Part shown: positions 7,991 through 17,094 of the stretch, one piece after another
Layout: the number at the start of each line of letters is the position of its first letter
Position numbering within the stretch: the stretch's first letter is position 1
Assembly: GCF_017301735.1 (NCBI RefSeq)
Contig: NZ_CP071090.1
Location: 12,197,001-12,261,000, forward strand
Direction of reading: 5' to 3'
From: Pyxidicoccus parkwaysis
GTDB taxonomy: Bacteria; Myxococcota; Myxococcia; Myxococcales; Myxococcaceae
DNA: 64,000 nucleotides
Program-made: the position numbers and the translations under genes
The notes under the pieces: model-generated
Databases searched by the model: none
Told to the model about the DNA's origin: nothing
The model's input: the letters and a program-made list of their open reading frames with translations, nothing else

Positions 7991-8444
7991 GGGGGGTTTC
8001 CTCGTACACCTGACTGCGGGGGATGCGCCATCCGCCTGGCTTCCACCAGCCGCGGCACAGCGCGGACAGACCCATGAGCAAGTGACGGGCCAATCATTCC
8101 CACAGACTAGAAAAACAGGATTAGGCCAATTACCTGGAGTATCCGCGCTCCAGGTTCAAAACCCGTTTTTGTAAATGGAAGTGACATCCGAGGCCGGAAG
8201 CTGGCGCCAGCACTACGGATTCCCCTTAGAACTCCAGGGCGTTGCGGAACCACACAGTGACGTCTGGTAATCGGTCACCTGCCCCGGGGTCTCGGGCACC
8301 CCAAGAGAGGTTCCACACGACACGCTGGAGGCGCACCTGGGCGGGTGCGTCAGCCGGCCACGACGCAACGCGGCCGGATGAATTCATTCTCGGTGCAGCG
8401 CGCCAGGAGTTGCCTGGAAAACGGCGCTAACTGAATGGGCGTGA
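7991..8444. other. 454-bp intergenic region, divergent promoters
   Basis: No credible gene. It separates the M57/S1 operon (leftward) from the lipoprotein at 8445 (rightward). The section 8095-8185 is clearly more AT-rich than the surroundings and contains a hairpin (8132-8155) followed by AAAACCCGTTTTT. It probably holds the M57 promoter or 5' leader; I see no convincing sigma-70 boxes. Confidence 0.6.
8132..8170 (+). terminator. Orphan hairpin with T-tract in an AT-rich intergenic patch
   Basis: ACCTGGAG (8132-8139) pairs perfectly with CTCCAGGT (8148-8155) around an 8-nt loop, and a TTTTT run follows at 8166-8170. No annotated gene lies upstream on this strand, so it could end a small RNA, or on the other strand form part of the M57 mRNA leader. 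Confidence 0.35.
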
Positions 8445-9659
8445 ATGCACCGTCGGTGTATCCCGTCACACATGCAAATGCGCTACGCCAACGTCCCCCT
8501 CGCCGCGCTGCTGGGCGCGGCCCTGTCCTTCCTCCCTGGCTGCGAGAGCACGAAGTCGAGCAGCCGCTCTCCCTCCGACAGCCAGGAGTCCGCCTCCATG
8601 CAGTCCGCTGACGCCTGGAAGCATGCCCGCGTGGGCGACCGTGTCACCTATTCCTTCTCCGCGACGCAGGGCCCCGCGCCTCGCGGCGGTGGCGGCACCA
8701 CGCGCACAATTGCCGGAGAGCTGACGCTGGAGGTGGTGGCCGTGCAGCAGCCCTGGGTCTGGGTGCGCGTGGCCTTCACCGACGCGTCCGGCAGGCCCCT
8801 GTCCCAGCCGAGGCTGGCGCAGGACCTCGTCCTGCCCGTGCGCGCGGACACGACGCGCCCGCTCGACGTGCCCCACCCGGGCAAGGCCACCGCCGAGACG
8901 CCCTCCATCGCCGGCCGGACGTGGGAGGCCCTACGCTACGTCAGCGACCAGCGCCCCGTGGACGGCCCCCTGCGCTCGAGCGTGTACGCCAACACCCCGG
9001 GCCCGCTCTACCTCACGCACGGCCTGCTCGAGTCGACCACCGAGACGGCCGGCTTCCACACGCCGGGCGGCTTCTCGCTGAAGCTGCGCGAGGTGCGTGA
9101 GGGCTCGGCGGATGCCAGCGCCCCCGTGCCCGCGCTGGAGCGGCCGCTGGGGCCGGGCACGTACTACGACAGGTACGTGGACATCAGCCCCGCGCCCGCC
9201 ACCGTTCAGCGCGTGTGCATTGCCGCCGAGCGCGGCTACGTCCTGCGCACCGAGGGCCCCGTCGCGGACGTCAATGCCGCTCCCTGCTCGGACTTCTCCC
9301 AGGCCGAGCCGGAGCCGCTCGAGGAACTGCTGATGAACCTGCCCTGGTCGGTGCTGTCCTCGGGGGACTGGCCTCCCGCCGCCGCCGCGTCCGGCACCCG
9401 GGGCACCTTCACCGCGGAGGGCCGCAGCGTGCCCGCGCTCATCGAGCAGAGCACGGAGAACGTGGAGGGCACCGAGCGCGTCTTCATGCAGACGTACGCG
9501 GCCGACCCGTGGGCCCCGGGGCTCGCGGGCCTGGCCTACGAGGCGCGCTTCGAGCCGCTCGCCAGTGGCAACGAGCGCGTGGTCGCCGGTGGCAAGCGCG
9601 AGTCCGAGGGCGGCACGCGAATCGTGCGCTGGGGCTCGTGGCTCGCGGGGCAGAAGTGA
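8445..9659 (+). CDS. Putative lipoprotein of unknown function
   Basis: 404 residues. A signal peptide with lipobox FLPGC (Cys about 30) follows a long basic N-terminus; in-frame ATGs at 8472 and 8478 would give a shorter, more standard signal and cannot be excluded because no ribosome site is obvious. The mature part begins with a segment like HARVGDRVTYSFSA, the pattern of a beta-sandwich that measures or buffers a property, then contains Ala/Pro-rich stretches and a C-terminal domain. Only a few cysteines. I do not recognise the family with confidence. Followed by a clear terminator, so it is monocistronic. Confidence 0.7.
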   Translation: MHRRCIPSHMQMRYANVPLAALLGAALSFLPGCESTKSSSRSPSDSQESASMQSADAWKHARVGDRVTYSFSATQGPAPRGGGGTTRTIAGELTLEVVAVQQPWVWVRVAFTDASGRPLSQPRLAQDLVLPVRADTTRPLDVPHPGKATAETPSIAGRTWEALRYVSDQRPVDGPLRSSVYANTPGPLYLTHGLLESTTETAGFHTPGGFSLKLREVREGSADASAPVPALERPLGPGTYYDRYVDISPAPATVQRVCIAAERGYVLRTEGPVADVNAAPCSDFSQAEPEPLEELLMNLPWSVLSSGDWPPAAAASGTRGTFTAEGRSVPALIEQSTENVEGTERVFMQTYAADPWAPGLAGLAYEARFEPLASGNERVVAGGKRESEGGTRIVRWGSWLAGQK

Positions 9660-9687
9660 CGCCCGTCCGCTGACGCCGCAGGCCATG

Positions 9688-9730
9688 AAGGGCCCGGAGC
9701 TCTCGCTGAGCTCCAGGCCCTTTCATTTTT
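9688..9730 (+). terminator. Rho-independent terminator
   Basis: A 15-bp stem, AAGGGCCCGGAGCTC (9688-9702) against GAGCTCCAGGCCCTT (9708-9722) with one internal mismatch and a 5-nt loop, is followed by TTTCATTTTT. This is the best terminator in the window. It ends the lipoprotein gene at 8445. Confidence 0.85.
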
Positions 9731-9838
9731 CAGCGCTTGGCCTTGTCCGCCTGGCAGTGTCTGTCTTTGGAAACAAAGTGGCATCAAAATCCGGAGTTAC
9801 ATCTGCAAGAGGACTGTGTCTGTGAATGCAGGTGCGAA

Positions 9839-11062
9839 ATGTCCGTCATCAACGCCATGACCGACATCTTGCGAACCACACTCCTGATACCCGCCCTGGT
9901 CGCCACATTCGCGACCGCGGCGTGGGCCGAGCCAGACACCTCACCCATCCCGGTGATTGTCGCCGACGAAGGGAAGGTCTCCCTCATCGACCCGGACGGC
10001 ACACGCACCCTCGCGGACTGCCGCGTCCTCGCTGAGACCCGCTTCGTCGCGGGTCCCAAGCGGGGCCAGGTCGAGCAGGAATGGAAGAAGTGCTACCTCT
10101 CCTTCCTGACAGTGCACGTGCCGACCGGACGCTGGGCGGTGTCTGCGTCCATCATGTCTGGCCAGGTCCGCCTGGCTGTGGATGGCCGCGAGTACACCCC
10201 GCCCACCGACAAGGCCGGACGCCTGACGCAGGGCGACTTCATCATCATGGGCGACCGCAACGGAGTCCTGGCAGTCTCCTCTGGCCGCCCCGAGGCGTGG
10301 TTCAGTGACGGGACGTTCTACTCCCAGGGCCCCCAGGCCTTCACTCCGGACGGCTCACGCGTGCTCGTCGGTCATTCCACGACGCCCGTGTGCCAGTGGT
10401 GGAGCTGGAGCTTTGCTCCTCGTCCCGTCGGTATTCGCGTGCTCCCGCCCGGCGTGGTGGACAGTTGCTATGGGCCGGCGGAGGGCGAGCTCCACGCCGT
10501 GCTGAGGGGCAAGCGCGACGTCCGCATCGCCACCCTGGACCCGACGGGCACGAAGCCGTGGAAGATTGGCCCGCCCCTGCGCCAGACGCGCCGCAAGATG
10601 ACATCCGCCACGCTGCTGGGAGACACGCTGGTCTTCTTCCGCGAAGGCGAGGACAGCCCCGAGAACAACGGCTGTGAAATGAAGCCCGGCTCCTATCGGC
10701 GCTTCGAGCTGAGCACGGGCGTGGAACGCACCTTCCACACCTTCGAGGACTGGTGCGTCTCCTTGAGTGATGTAATCCAGGGGAACGTGCGCAGGCGGAC
10801 CGTGTACTTCTACGGAGCACGCCCCGACCCCGTCGATGGTGGCCTGCGCCTGTACGAGTATGACCTCGAGCGCGACGCGTCTCGCGAGATTGAAATCGAG
10901 TCACTGCACAAGATGCATGACATCAGCGCGGATGGGCGGACGCTCCTCTTGTCCACGTACCCCCGCGGGCTCGTGCTGTACGACGTCGACTCGTCGAGCA
11001 TCGTCGAGGTCGGAGGCATCCATACGAAGGAGGCCTGGGCGTACCTGATTGCCCCGCGCTGA
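9839..11062 (+). CDS. Exported protein of unknown function, possible beta-propeller
   Basis: 407 residues from ATG 9839 (ATG 9857 also possible). Cleavable signal peptide ending TAAWA-EPD. The mature protein has repeated strand-turn motifs (DGTRTL, TPDGSRVLVG, SADGRTLLLST) that resemble TolB/WD40-like blades, which suggests a periplasmic beta-propeller. Several cysteines are present. No catalytic signature. It is preceded by the terminator at 9688 and is convergent with the ECF sigma gene, so it is probably transcribed alone. Confidence 0.65.
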   Translation: MSVINAMTDILRTTLLIPALVATFATAAWAEPDTSPIPVIVADEGKVSLIDPDGTRTLADCRVLAETRFVAGPKRGQVEQEWKKCYLSFLTVHVPTGRWAVSASIMSGQVRLAVDGREYTPPTDKAGRLTQGDFIIMGDRNGVLAVSSGRPEAWFSDGTFYSQGPQAFTPDGSRVLVGHSTTPVCQWWSWSFAPRPVGIRVLPPGVVDSCYGPAEGELHAVLRGKRDVRIATLDPTGTKPWKIGPPLRQTRRKMTSATLLGDTLVFFREGEDSPENNGCEMKPGSYRRFELSTGVERTFHTFEDWCVSLSDVIQGNVRRRTVYFYGARPDPVDGGLRLYEYDLERDASREIEIESLHKMHDISADGRTLLLSTYPRGLVLYDVDSSSIVEVGGIHTKEAWAYLIAPR

Positions 11063-11086
11063 GCACGCAAGAGGGGGCGGCACAGC

Positions 11087-11788
11087 TCAGTGCCGGCCCA
11101 CTCCGATGCGCGCGAGTACGGCGGCCACCACGCGGTCACAGCGAGGGGCCTGGAAGGTGAACGCCTCCTCGAACTGGCCGTCGAGCCGCGACTCCATCCC
11201 CTGGCGGACGAGCGCCTTGGCGCGGTGCAGCCGCGTCTTCACCACTTCCTCGCTGACGGAGAGCGCCTCGGCGCACTCCGCCGTGGACAGCTTCTCGACT
11301 TCACGGAGCATGAAGACGGTGCGGTAGATGTCTGGCAGTTCGTCGAGCGTCACCTCCAGGAGCCGCGCCAGCTCCCGGCCGAAGGCACGCCGCTCGGGGT
11401 CTGCCTCGTTGCGCTCCAGGAGCTTCATGTCTTCCTCCGGGGTGCCGTGGGCGCCACCGTCGAGGGCGACCAGCCGGCCGCGCTGCTTCAGGCGCTGCAG
11501 TGCTTCATTCACCGCGATGCGGACGAGCCACGTCGAGAACCGCGAGCTGCCCTCGAACTGGGACAGGTGGGTGAACGCCTGGACGTACGCCTGCTGCATC
11601 ACGTCTTCGACTTCGGCCTCGTCCTGGAGGAAGGAGCGCACCGCGCGGTACACGCGCTGGTTGTGCCGGCGCATCAGCACCTCGAACAGCGCCGTCTCGC
11701 CCGCACGCACGCGCAGGGCGATTTCCTCGTCGGAGGCCGGACTCGGGACTGGCGCTTCGTCTGGAAGGTTCCTCGGATTCATGCCCAT
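11087..11788 (-). CDS. ECF-family RNA polymerase sigma factor
   Basis: 233 residues. Region 2 is recognisable in ALFEVLMRRHNQRVYRAVRSFLQDEAEVEDVMQQ-type sequence (the D-x-x-Q core-binding helix and the AFTHLSQFEGSSRFSTWLVRIAVNEAL DNA-melting part). Region 4 is in LPDIYRTVFMLREVEKLSTAECAEALSVSEEVVKTRLHRAK, a typical helix-turn-helix. The C-terminal 35 residues after region 4 (including FTFQAPRCDRVV) are longer than in a minimal ECF factor and carry one Cys. No anti-sigma gene is adjacent; the divergent neighbour is a DoxX-like membrane protein, with an inverted repeat in between. Likely autoregulated. Confidence 0.88.
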   Translation of the reverse strand: MGMNPRNLPDEAPVPSPASDEEIALRVRAGETALFEVLMRRHNQRVYRAVRSFLQDEAEVEDVMQQAYVQAFTHLSQFEGSSRFSTWLVRIAVNEALQRLKQRGRLVALDGGAHGTPEEDMKLLERNEADPERRAFGRELARLLEVTLDELPDIYRTVFMLREVEKLSTAECAEALSVSEEVVKTRLHRAKALVRQGMESRLDGQFEEAFTFQAPRCDRVVAAVLARIGVGRH

Positions 11789-11808
11789 TGGATGCCTCGG
11801 CTTGTGAA

Positions 11809-11837
11809 GAGGTGACAGCCTTTCGCGCTGTCACCTC
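11809..11837. promoter_or_regulatory. Perfect 11-bp inverted repeat between the sigma and DoxX genes
   Basis: GAGGTGACAGC (11809-11819) and GCTGTCACCTC (11827-11837) are perfect reverse complements separated by 7 nt. Each arm carries an outward-facing TGTCAC, a sequence resembling the -35 element of some ECF sigma factors. The layout would give two mirror-image promoters, one for each divergent gene. It could equally be a repressor operator. Confidence 0.55.
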
Positions 11838-11902
11838 GGGCAGCCCTCGCGACTCAGATGGGCAGAACCCGCGGCGTTGCCGCCAATTCACTGGAGGTTG
11901 CG

Positions 11903-12331
11903 ATGGATAGCCGACTGAATCAGTCGTGGTGGGCCCTGAAGCTTGCATTCGGCCTGGTGCCGATTGTCGCGGGGCTCGACAAGTTCTTCAATCTGCTGAC
12001 GGACTGGTCCCAATACCTGAGCCCCTGGGTCGCCCGGCTCGTCCCCGCCTCGGCGTTCATGCAGGCGGTGGGAGTCATCGAAATCGTGGCCGGTATCCTG
12101 GTCCTCTCGAAGCTGACGCGCATTGGCGCGTATGTCGTCGCCGCCTGGCTGGTGGGCATCGCGCTCAACTTGCTCACCACGGGGCACTACTTCGACATCG
12201 CGGTGCGCGACGTGGTGATGGCCGTGGGGGCCTTCACGCTCGCCCGCCTGTCCGAGGTGCGGGCCGCCGCACCCGAGGCAGCGGCCCGCCCGTCCGGAGC
12301 CCTGCGTCCCGCGCACGGGCACGCGAGCTGA
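11903..12331 (+). CDS. DoxX-like small integral membrane protein
   Basis: 142 residues from ATG 11903, chosen because TGGAGG sits 8 nt upstream. Four predicted membrane helices: about 10-28 (WWALKLAFGLVPIVAG), 52-70, 78-96 and 102-118. The sequence GLVPIVAGLDKFFNLL matches the N-terminal motif of the DoxX/DoxD-like family. The C-terminus is a short Ala/Pro/His-rich cytoplasmic tail. DoxX-like proteins are often found with ECF sigma factors and linked to redox stress; here it is divergent from one. Confidence 0.75.
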   Translation: MDSRLNQSWWALKLAFGLVPIVAGLDKFFNLLTDWSQYLSPWVARLVPASAFMQAVGVIEIVAGILVLSKLTRIGAYVVAAWLVGIALNLLTTGHYFDIAVRDVVMAVGAFTLARLSEVRAAAPEAAARPSGALRPAHGHAS

Positions 12332-12343
12332 CGGGGAGGGCGC

Positions 12344-13960
12344 TCAGGAGAGCTGCACCCCGGGCGCCATGGACATGCGGAACCACAGGTGGAGGGTGGT
12401 GTGCCCGTTGGCGGGCAGCTCCACCTTCCACGTGACGAAGCCGTTCTCATCGAGCACGGGCTCACCGGTGGTCTTCTTCGTGTCCAGCTCCACCTTCACG
12501 TGCTCGATTTCGGCCACGGGGATGCGCTCGGTGACGGTGACGGTGCGCGCCTCGCCGGAGAGGTTGGACAGGTAGAGGAGCCGGTGCTGCGTGAGCTCCG
12601 TCCACTTGCTCACCGGGTCCACCTCCTCGCGGTGCTTCTTGTCCTCGCGCTGGATGCGGATGGCGTCGTCCGGGCCGAAGCTCAGCTCGAACTTCTCCTG
12701 GGGCGCCACGAACAGCGTCTGCGTCCAGCCCACGAAGCCATTGTCGCGCAGCAACTCCACCGGGCCCGCCAGCACCGGGGCAGGGGAGGTGTTGCGCGCC
12801 ACCGCTCTCAGGAAGGCCTTGGCCTCCAGCTCCGGGAAGGCCACCAGCTCCGAGCGCGCCGCGTCCTCGAAGGTGAACAGCGGCACCACGTTGGGCCGCC
12901 CATCCGACGGCACGGTGTTCTTCCCGGTCGCCTTCAGGTTGCGCGTCTCGCCGCCGTCGTCCACGCCCGGCAGGTCCACCGTGGACGGCGCACCGCCGCC
13001 GCCCTTCGCGGGAGCGCTGCCCAGGCCGGTCTTCTGCACCGCCACCTGGCGCGCCTGCACCAGCACCGTCTCGTTCTTCTTCTTCACGTTGAGCAGGTCG
13101 TCGCTCAACAGCGGCGGCTCGATTCCCAGCGAGGAGCGCGCGGTCGAGAACTGGAGGTCTACGTCCTTCCAGTCCTCGCCCGTGTCCTGCCACACCGCCG
13201 CGGACGCGGTGAAGCGCACCTGTCCACTCTCCACCAGCCGCGCCGAGTGCAGTGGACGCCACATGGCATTGGGCACCACGTAGTCGATGCGGACCTCCAC
13301 CTCGCCGTCGGCGCTGGCGAGCAGGTCCACCTCCAGCCACGCCACCACGTGGTGCTCCACGCGGTCCATCGCCTGCCGCTGGCGCGCGATGGCGGTGACC
13401 TCCTCCGCCAACTGCTCCATCCGGAAGCTGGCCTGGAGCACCTCCTCGCGGAGCTGGCGGGACCGGCGGAACATCGCCTCGAAGGTGTCCTTCCACTGGG
13501 ATGCGGTGCCCATGCCCCAGCCGGCGTCCTCGGGGATTTCACCTGCGCCCAGCTCCAGCATGTTGCCCACGCGCTCGAAGCGCATCCGGCCGCGCACCTG
13601 GTCCTCGAGCAGTTGCCCGTACTCGCGCTGGAGGCCGCGCATCCGCTCCTCCAGGGCGCGGGCCGCCTCCGGCTTGTCCGCGGTGCGGATGCGCACGGCC
13701 CGGCGGATGCGGGCGTCCGCCACCCGCGCGGGGCCGGAGAGCACCTCGGCACGCAGGGACACGTCCTGCAGCACGGGAGCGATGCCCACGAGCACGACGC
13801 GGTTCTGCCCCGCGCGCACGCGTACGGTGCCCTGGCGCGACACCTGGGCCCGGTCCTCCAGCAGCGTCACGTTTCGCACCGGCGCGTCCAGCGGCGTGGC
13901 GCCGGTGGGCAGCGGGGGCTCCTGGCGCTCCACGCCCTGCGTCTGAATCTCCGTGCTCAT
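12344..13960 (-). CDS. DUF4140/DUF4139 (MuiA-like) protein, second of a tandem pair
   Basis: 538 residues, no signal peptide. The N-terminus (VRNVTLLEDRAQVSRQGTV) has the typical DUF4140 start, then a coiled-coil segment at about 100-200 (ALEERMRGLQREYGQLLEDQV, RRSRQLREEVLQASFRMEQLAEEV), then the DUF4139 beta-rich part (VVPNAMWRPLHSARL... to the C-terminal PANGHTTLHLWFRMSM). The family is named after mucoidy inhibitor A; its molecular role is poorly known. The start ATG is one nucleotide after the stop of the upstream paralogue (TGA-C-ATG), so translation is coupled. Confidence 0.8.
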   Translation of the reverse strand: MSTEIQTQGVERQEPPLPTGATPLDAPVRNVTLLEDRAQVSRQGTVRVRAGQNRVVLVGIAPVLQDVSLRAEVLSGPARVADARIRRAVRIRTADKPEAARALEERMRGLQREYGQLLEDQVRGRMRFERVGNMLELGAGEIPEDAGWGMGTASQWKDTFEAMFRRSRQLREEVLQASFRMEQLAEEVTAIARQRQAMDRVEHHVVAWLEVDLLASADGEVEVRIDYVVPNAMWRPLHSARLVESGQVRFTASAAVWQDTGEDWKDVDLQFSTARSSLGIEPPLLSDDLLNVKKKNETVLVQARQVAVQKTGLGSAPAKGGGGAPSTVDLPGVDDGGETRNLKATGKNTVPSDGRPNVVPLFTFEDAARSELVAFPELEAKAFLRAVARNTSPAPVLAGPVELLRDNGFVGWTQTLFVAPQEKFELSFGPDDAIRIQREDKKHREEVDPVSKWTELTQHRLLYLSNLSGEARTVTVTERIPVAEIEHVKVELDTKKTTGEPVLDENGFVTWKVELPANGHTTLHLWFRMSMAPGVQLS

Positions 13961-13961
13961 G

Positions 13962-16172
13962 TCAGGCCTCGCGGCGGTTGCCGCCCTCGAGCTCGTTGTT
14001 GGCGTACAGCTTCACCACGTACTGCGCGGAGAGCTGCTGCGTCTGGTGGGCCGGCACGGTGAGGCGCCAGCGCCGCCCGCCCTCCAGCGCCTTCGCTCCG
14101 CGCTCCTGCTGCGTATAGGGCTCCCACGCCGGGGTGACGGTGCCCTCCTCCACCACCACCTCCGCGTCGGTCGCGGGCTGGGGAATGCGCTCGCGGACCT
14201 CGCAGGTGATGTCCCGGTCCAGGTTGTTGGCCAGGTCGATGGTGAGGTCGTGCCACAGCTCCGTCGTCGCCACGATTTTGGAGCCGCTGCGCTGCTCGCG
14301 GAAGCGCGTGTTGCGCGCGCAGCGGATGGCCTGCTCCACGCCGAGGCCCAGCTTGAAGTTGCCGCGAGGCGCCACGGTGGGCAGGGTGGTGGACAGCACG
14401 TACTCGCCGCCCACGTACACCTCGGCGGGGCCGGCCAGCATGGGGGCGGGCAGCGGGTTCTGCACCTCGGCCTGCCGGTACACGTTGGAGTCCTCACGCG
14501 GCACGGCCACGTAGAGGACGCTGGCGTCACCGGTGCGCGCGCCCAGCGCCACGGAGTGGAAGACGCCGTCCGAGGGGACGTCCACGGTGGCCTCGGCCGT
14601 GTAGCTGAAGTCGAAGCGGCTGGAGGCGCTGCGCACGTCGGAGGTGCCGCCGGGCAGCGACGTGGAGGCCATGCGCTGGGCGCGGGCCTCGGCCTCGCTC
14701 ACCGCGGACATGACGTCGAACGTCACCTCCACCTGGAAGCGCGCCAGCGTCTCCAGGTAGAAGCGGCGCGCGTCCATGGGCTGGAGCCGGTTGCGGTGCG
14801 CACCGTCCGACGCGGGGGCGAGCCGCAGGTGCGTGAAGACCACCGCCTCCAGGCCCGCCTGCGTGGGCCCGGCGCCGTACCCGGGGCCACCCCGGTCCGC
14901 CTTCTTGGAGAGCTCCTTGCTACGGCGCGCGGGTGCGGCCGAGGCACCGGGCGCCTGGAGCCTGGGCGCGGGCGGAGGAGGGGCCATGGGGCCGGCGGAC
15001 ACCACCGGAGCCGCGTCGTACATCTCCTCCATCGCATCCATCGACGAGGCCCGCTCCGCGTAGACCTCCATCGAAGGGGCGGGGAGCCGCTCCTTTTCCG
15101 CTTCGTCGTCCATGGACTCGCTCATGAAGGCGTCCGGGTCCGAGTGGACGGGCGGCGCCAGGCTCTCGAGGTCCGAGGGGGCGTGGAGGTTGGGAATGGG
15201 GAAGGGCGAGGGCGAGGGCAGCGCGCGCAGCAGCGTCTGCCGGTCCCGGTCGAAGTCGGAGAAGAGCGACGCGGCGCCTTGCGGCGGCGGCCGGAAGCCC
15301 GCGCGCGCGGGGGGCGGAGGCTGCGCGCGGCCGATGCGGATGGAGGACAGCTCCGGCAGCTCCGTCCAGCTCAGCGGGGCGGCGGTGGAGAGCACGAGCT
15401 TCACGCCGCTCCAGTCCTCGCCGGAGTGCTGGCCGATGACGGCGCGCATCACCAATTCCATCTGCCGGCAGTCCCGAGTCAGGCGGCACTGGTAGCTGGG
15501 CGCCCAGCGCGCGCCGGGGACAAAGTACTCCACGGACAGGCTCGCGCGGGAGAGCGCGGCGCCCGTGTGGCGGAGCTGCACGTGCACGGACTTGTAGAGG
15601 TCTCCGGCCGTCACCTGCCGCGCGGTGGAGGCCTGGGCCAGTCGCTGCTCGAGGACGGCCACCTCCTCGCGCAGCTTGCGGAGTTGGTCGGTCAGGGCGC
15701 GCGTCTCCGCGAGCCGGGTCTGGATGCCCTCATGGGTGAACTGCTCCAGCGCCATGCGAGCGCCGAGGGGCGAGGCCGGTGGGGGCTTGCCCTGCTCGGG
15801 CTTGGGGCGCGGGGGGACGGTGATGTCGGCGAAGACGCCCGTCTCCCACTGGCTCTGGCGGATGTGGCTCTCCACCGTGCGCACCTGTTGCCGCAGCGTG
15901 CGCAGCGCGGCCTGGTCCACAGTCTCCAGGGGTGCCTCGCGGGGCGGCAGCCACAGGCCCACGCGCACGTTGGTGGCGGTGAGGTCGGCGCCATCGCCGG
16001 TGGCGAGGACGCGCACGCGCACGGTGGGGTCGAACAGGGCCAGCGGCAGCCGGGGGATTTCGAGTTCAGCGGGCGCGCGGCCCCCGGGGCAGTCCAGCGT
16101 CAGCAGCCGAGTCACCCGCGCGCCCTGCTGGTAGAGCGTCACGGTGTCGATGCGGGATTCCACGACGGGCAT
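13962..16172 (-). CDS. DUF4140/DUF4139 (MuiA-like) protein, first of a tandem pair
   Basis: 736 residues. N-terminal DUF4140 (SRIDTVTLYQQGARVTRLLTLD), then a coiled coil at about 110-170 (LAETRALTDQLRKLREEVAVLEQRLAQ), then DUF4139 (YFVPGARWAPSYQCRL...). A long Pro/Ala/Ser-rich low-complexity insert at about 290-420 separates two parts of the C-terminal domain and is absent from the shorter paralogue downstream. Coupled translationally to that paralogue. The large divergent gap to 16408 probably holds the promoter. Both proteins lack signal peptides, so I infer cytoplasmic location. Confidence 0.8.
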   Translation of the reverse strand: MPVVESRIDTVTLYQQGARVTRLLTLDCPGGRAPAELEIPRLPLALFDPTVRVRVLATGDGADLTATNVRVGLWLPPREAPLETVDQAALRTLRQQVRTVESHIRQSQWETGVFADITVPPRPKPEQGKPPPASPLGARMALEQFTHEGIQTRLAETRALTDQLRKLREEVAVLEQRLAQASTARQVTAGDLYKSVHVQLRHTGAALSRASLSVEYFVPGARWAPSYQCRLTRDCRQMELVMRAVIGQHSGEDWSGVKLVLSTAAPLSWTELPELSSIRIGRAQPPPPARAGFRPPPQGAASLFSDFDRDRQTLLRALPSPSPFPIPNLHAPSDLESLAPPVHSDPDAFMSESMDDEAEKERLPAPSMEVYAERASSMDAMEEMYDAAPVVSAGPMAPPPPAPRLQAPGASAAPARRSKELSKKADRGGPGYGAGPTQAGLEAVVFTHLRLAPASDGAHRNRLQPMDARRFYLETLARFQVEVTFDVMSAVSEAEARAQRMASTSLPGGTSDVRSASSRFDFSYTAEATVDVPSDGVFHSVALGARTGDASVLYVAVPREDSNVYRQAEVQNPLPAPMLAGPAEVYVGGEYVLSTTLPTVAPRGNFKLGLGVEQAIRCARNTRFREQRSGSKIVATTELWHDLTIDLANNLDRDITCEVRERIPQPATDAEVVVEEGTVTPAWEPYTQQERGAKALEGGRRWRLTVPAHQTQQLSAQYVVKLYANNELEGGNRREA

Positions 16173-16407
16173 CGGTACTCCCGGTCAGAGGTGGGGCCGA
16201 GGGCTTTGCCGCCCGCCGGCTCATACCCACTTTCTTCCGGAACCGTGAGCGGCCACAAGATGATGCTGGGTGACTTGATTGCGGCCACGTTCCAGGTCAG
16301 CCGGAACCCCGGAGGTGCGCGGGCACTCTGGAGATGGCGGCTGCCTGGGAGTCTCGACAGATGGCACCCAGCGGCATGGGGCGCCGCTCGAGAGTAGGCT
16401 GACGCCA

Positions 16408-17061
16408 ATGGAACAGGTGCATCGCGAGAGTGCCGGGCGGATGCGCTCGTTGCTCTGCAACGGCCAGTCGAGTCCAGCCATCTTCCGGACGGCCCTGACG
16501 AGCGTGCCTCCGGGCGAGCGCGATGAATGGCTGGACCTCGTCCTGGGGCTCGACACGGTTCCCGATGACGGGCCCGCGCTTCCACGAGGCTGCGTCCCGT
16601 ACATGCCGTGCCCGGTCGATGCCGTGCTTCGCATGGTGGAGCATGCGCAGGTGCAGCCCGGGGACGTGTTCGTCGACATCGGCTCGGGCGTTGGACGGGT
16701 GGCCGCGCTGACGCACCTGTTGAGCGGGGCAGCGGTGATTGGCCTCGAGATTCAGCCGGACCTCGTGCGTGCATCGCGCGAGATGGCGAAGCGCTTGAGC
16801 CTGTCGCGTCTCGCTGTCGTCGAGGGCGACGCGGCGAGGCTCGCCGGAGACATCACCACCGGGTCGGTCTTCTTCATGTACTGCCCCTTCAGTGGTGAGC
16901 GCCTGGAGCAGGTGCTGGATGGGCTCGAGTCGATTGCACGGACGCGTCAGCTTCGCATCTGTTGTGTCGACCTGCCGCTCCCCGCGCGCCCGTGGTTGAC
17001 GTTGGTGTCTCCGCCCTCTGGAGACCTCGACGTCTACCGGAGCTCCGAGGTCTCGCATTGA
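16408..17061 (+). CDS. Class I SAM-dependent methyltransferase
   Basis: 217 residues from the ATG at 16408. Motif I is FVDIGSGVGRV (88-98); an acidic residue ends strand 2 (VIGLEIQP), and FFMYCPFSG occupies the motif IV position. The start of the domain, with a short helical N-terminus and the CVPYMPCPVDAVLRMV segment before motif I, resembles DOT1-like or small-molecule methyltransferases. Substrate not predictable. It is convergent with the histidine kinase gene and divergent from the DUF4139 pair. Confidence 0.78.
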   Translation: MEQVHRESAGRMRSLLCNGQSSPAIFRTALTSVPPGERDEWLDLVLGLDTVPDDGPALPRGCVPYMPCPVDAVLRMVEHAQVQPGDVFVDIGSGVGRVAALTHLLSGAAVIGLEIQPDLVRASREMAKRLSLSRLAVVEGDAARLAGDITTGSVFFMYCPFSGERLEQVLDGLESIARTRQLRICCVDLPLPARPWLTLVSPPSGDLDVYRSSEVSH

Positions 17062-17094
17062 GACCCGCCCATATCCGGGGATGCAGGCGGTGAA

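Noticed and set aside
12389..16397. Long + strand frames opposite the DUF4139 pair
   Set aside because: Arg/His/Gly-rich shadow translations of clearly supported genes, without starts or motifs.
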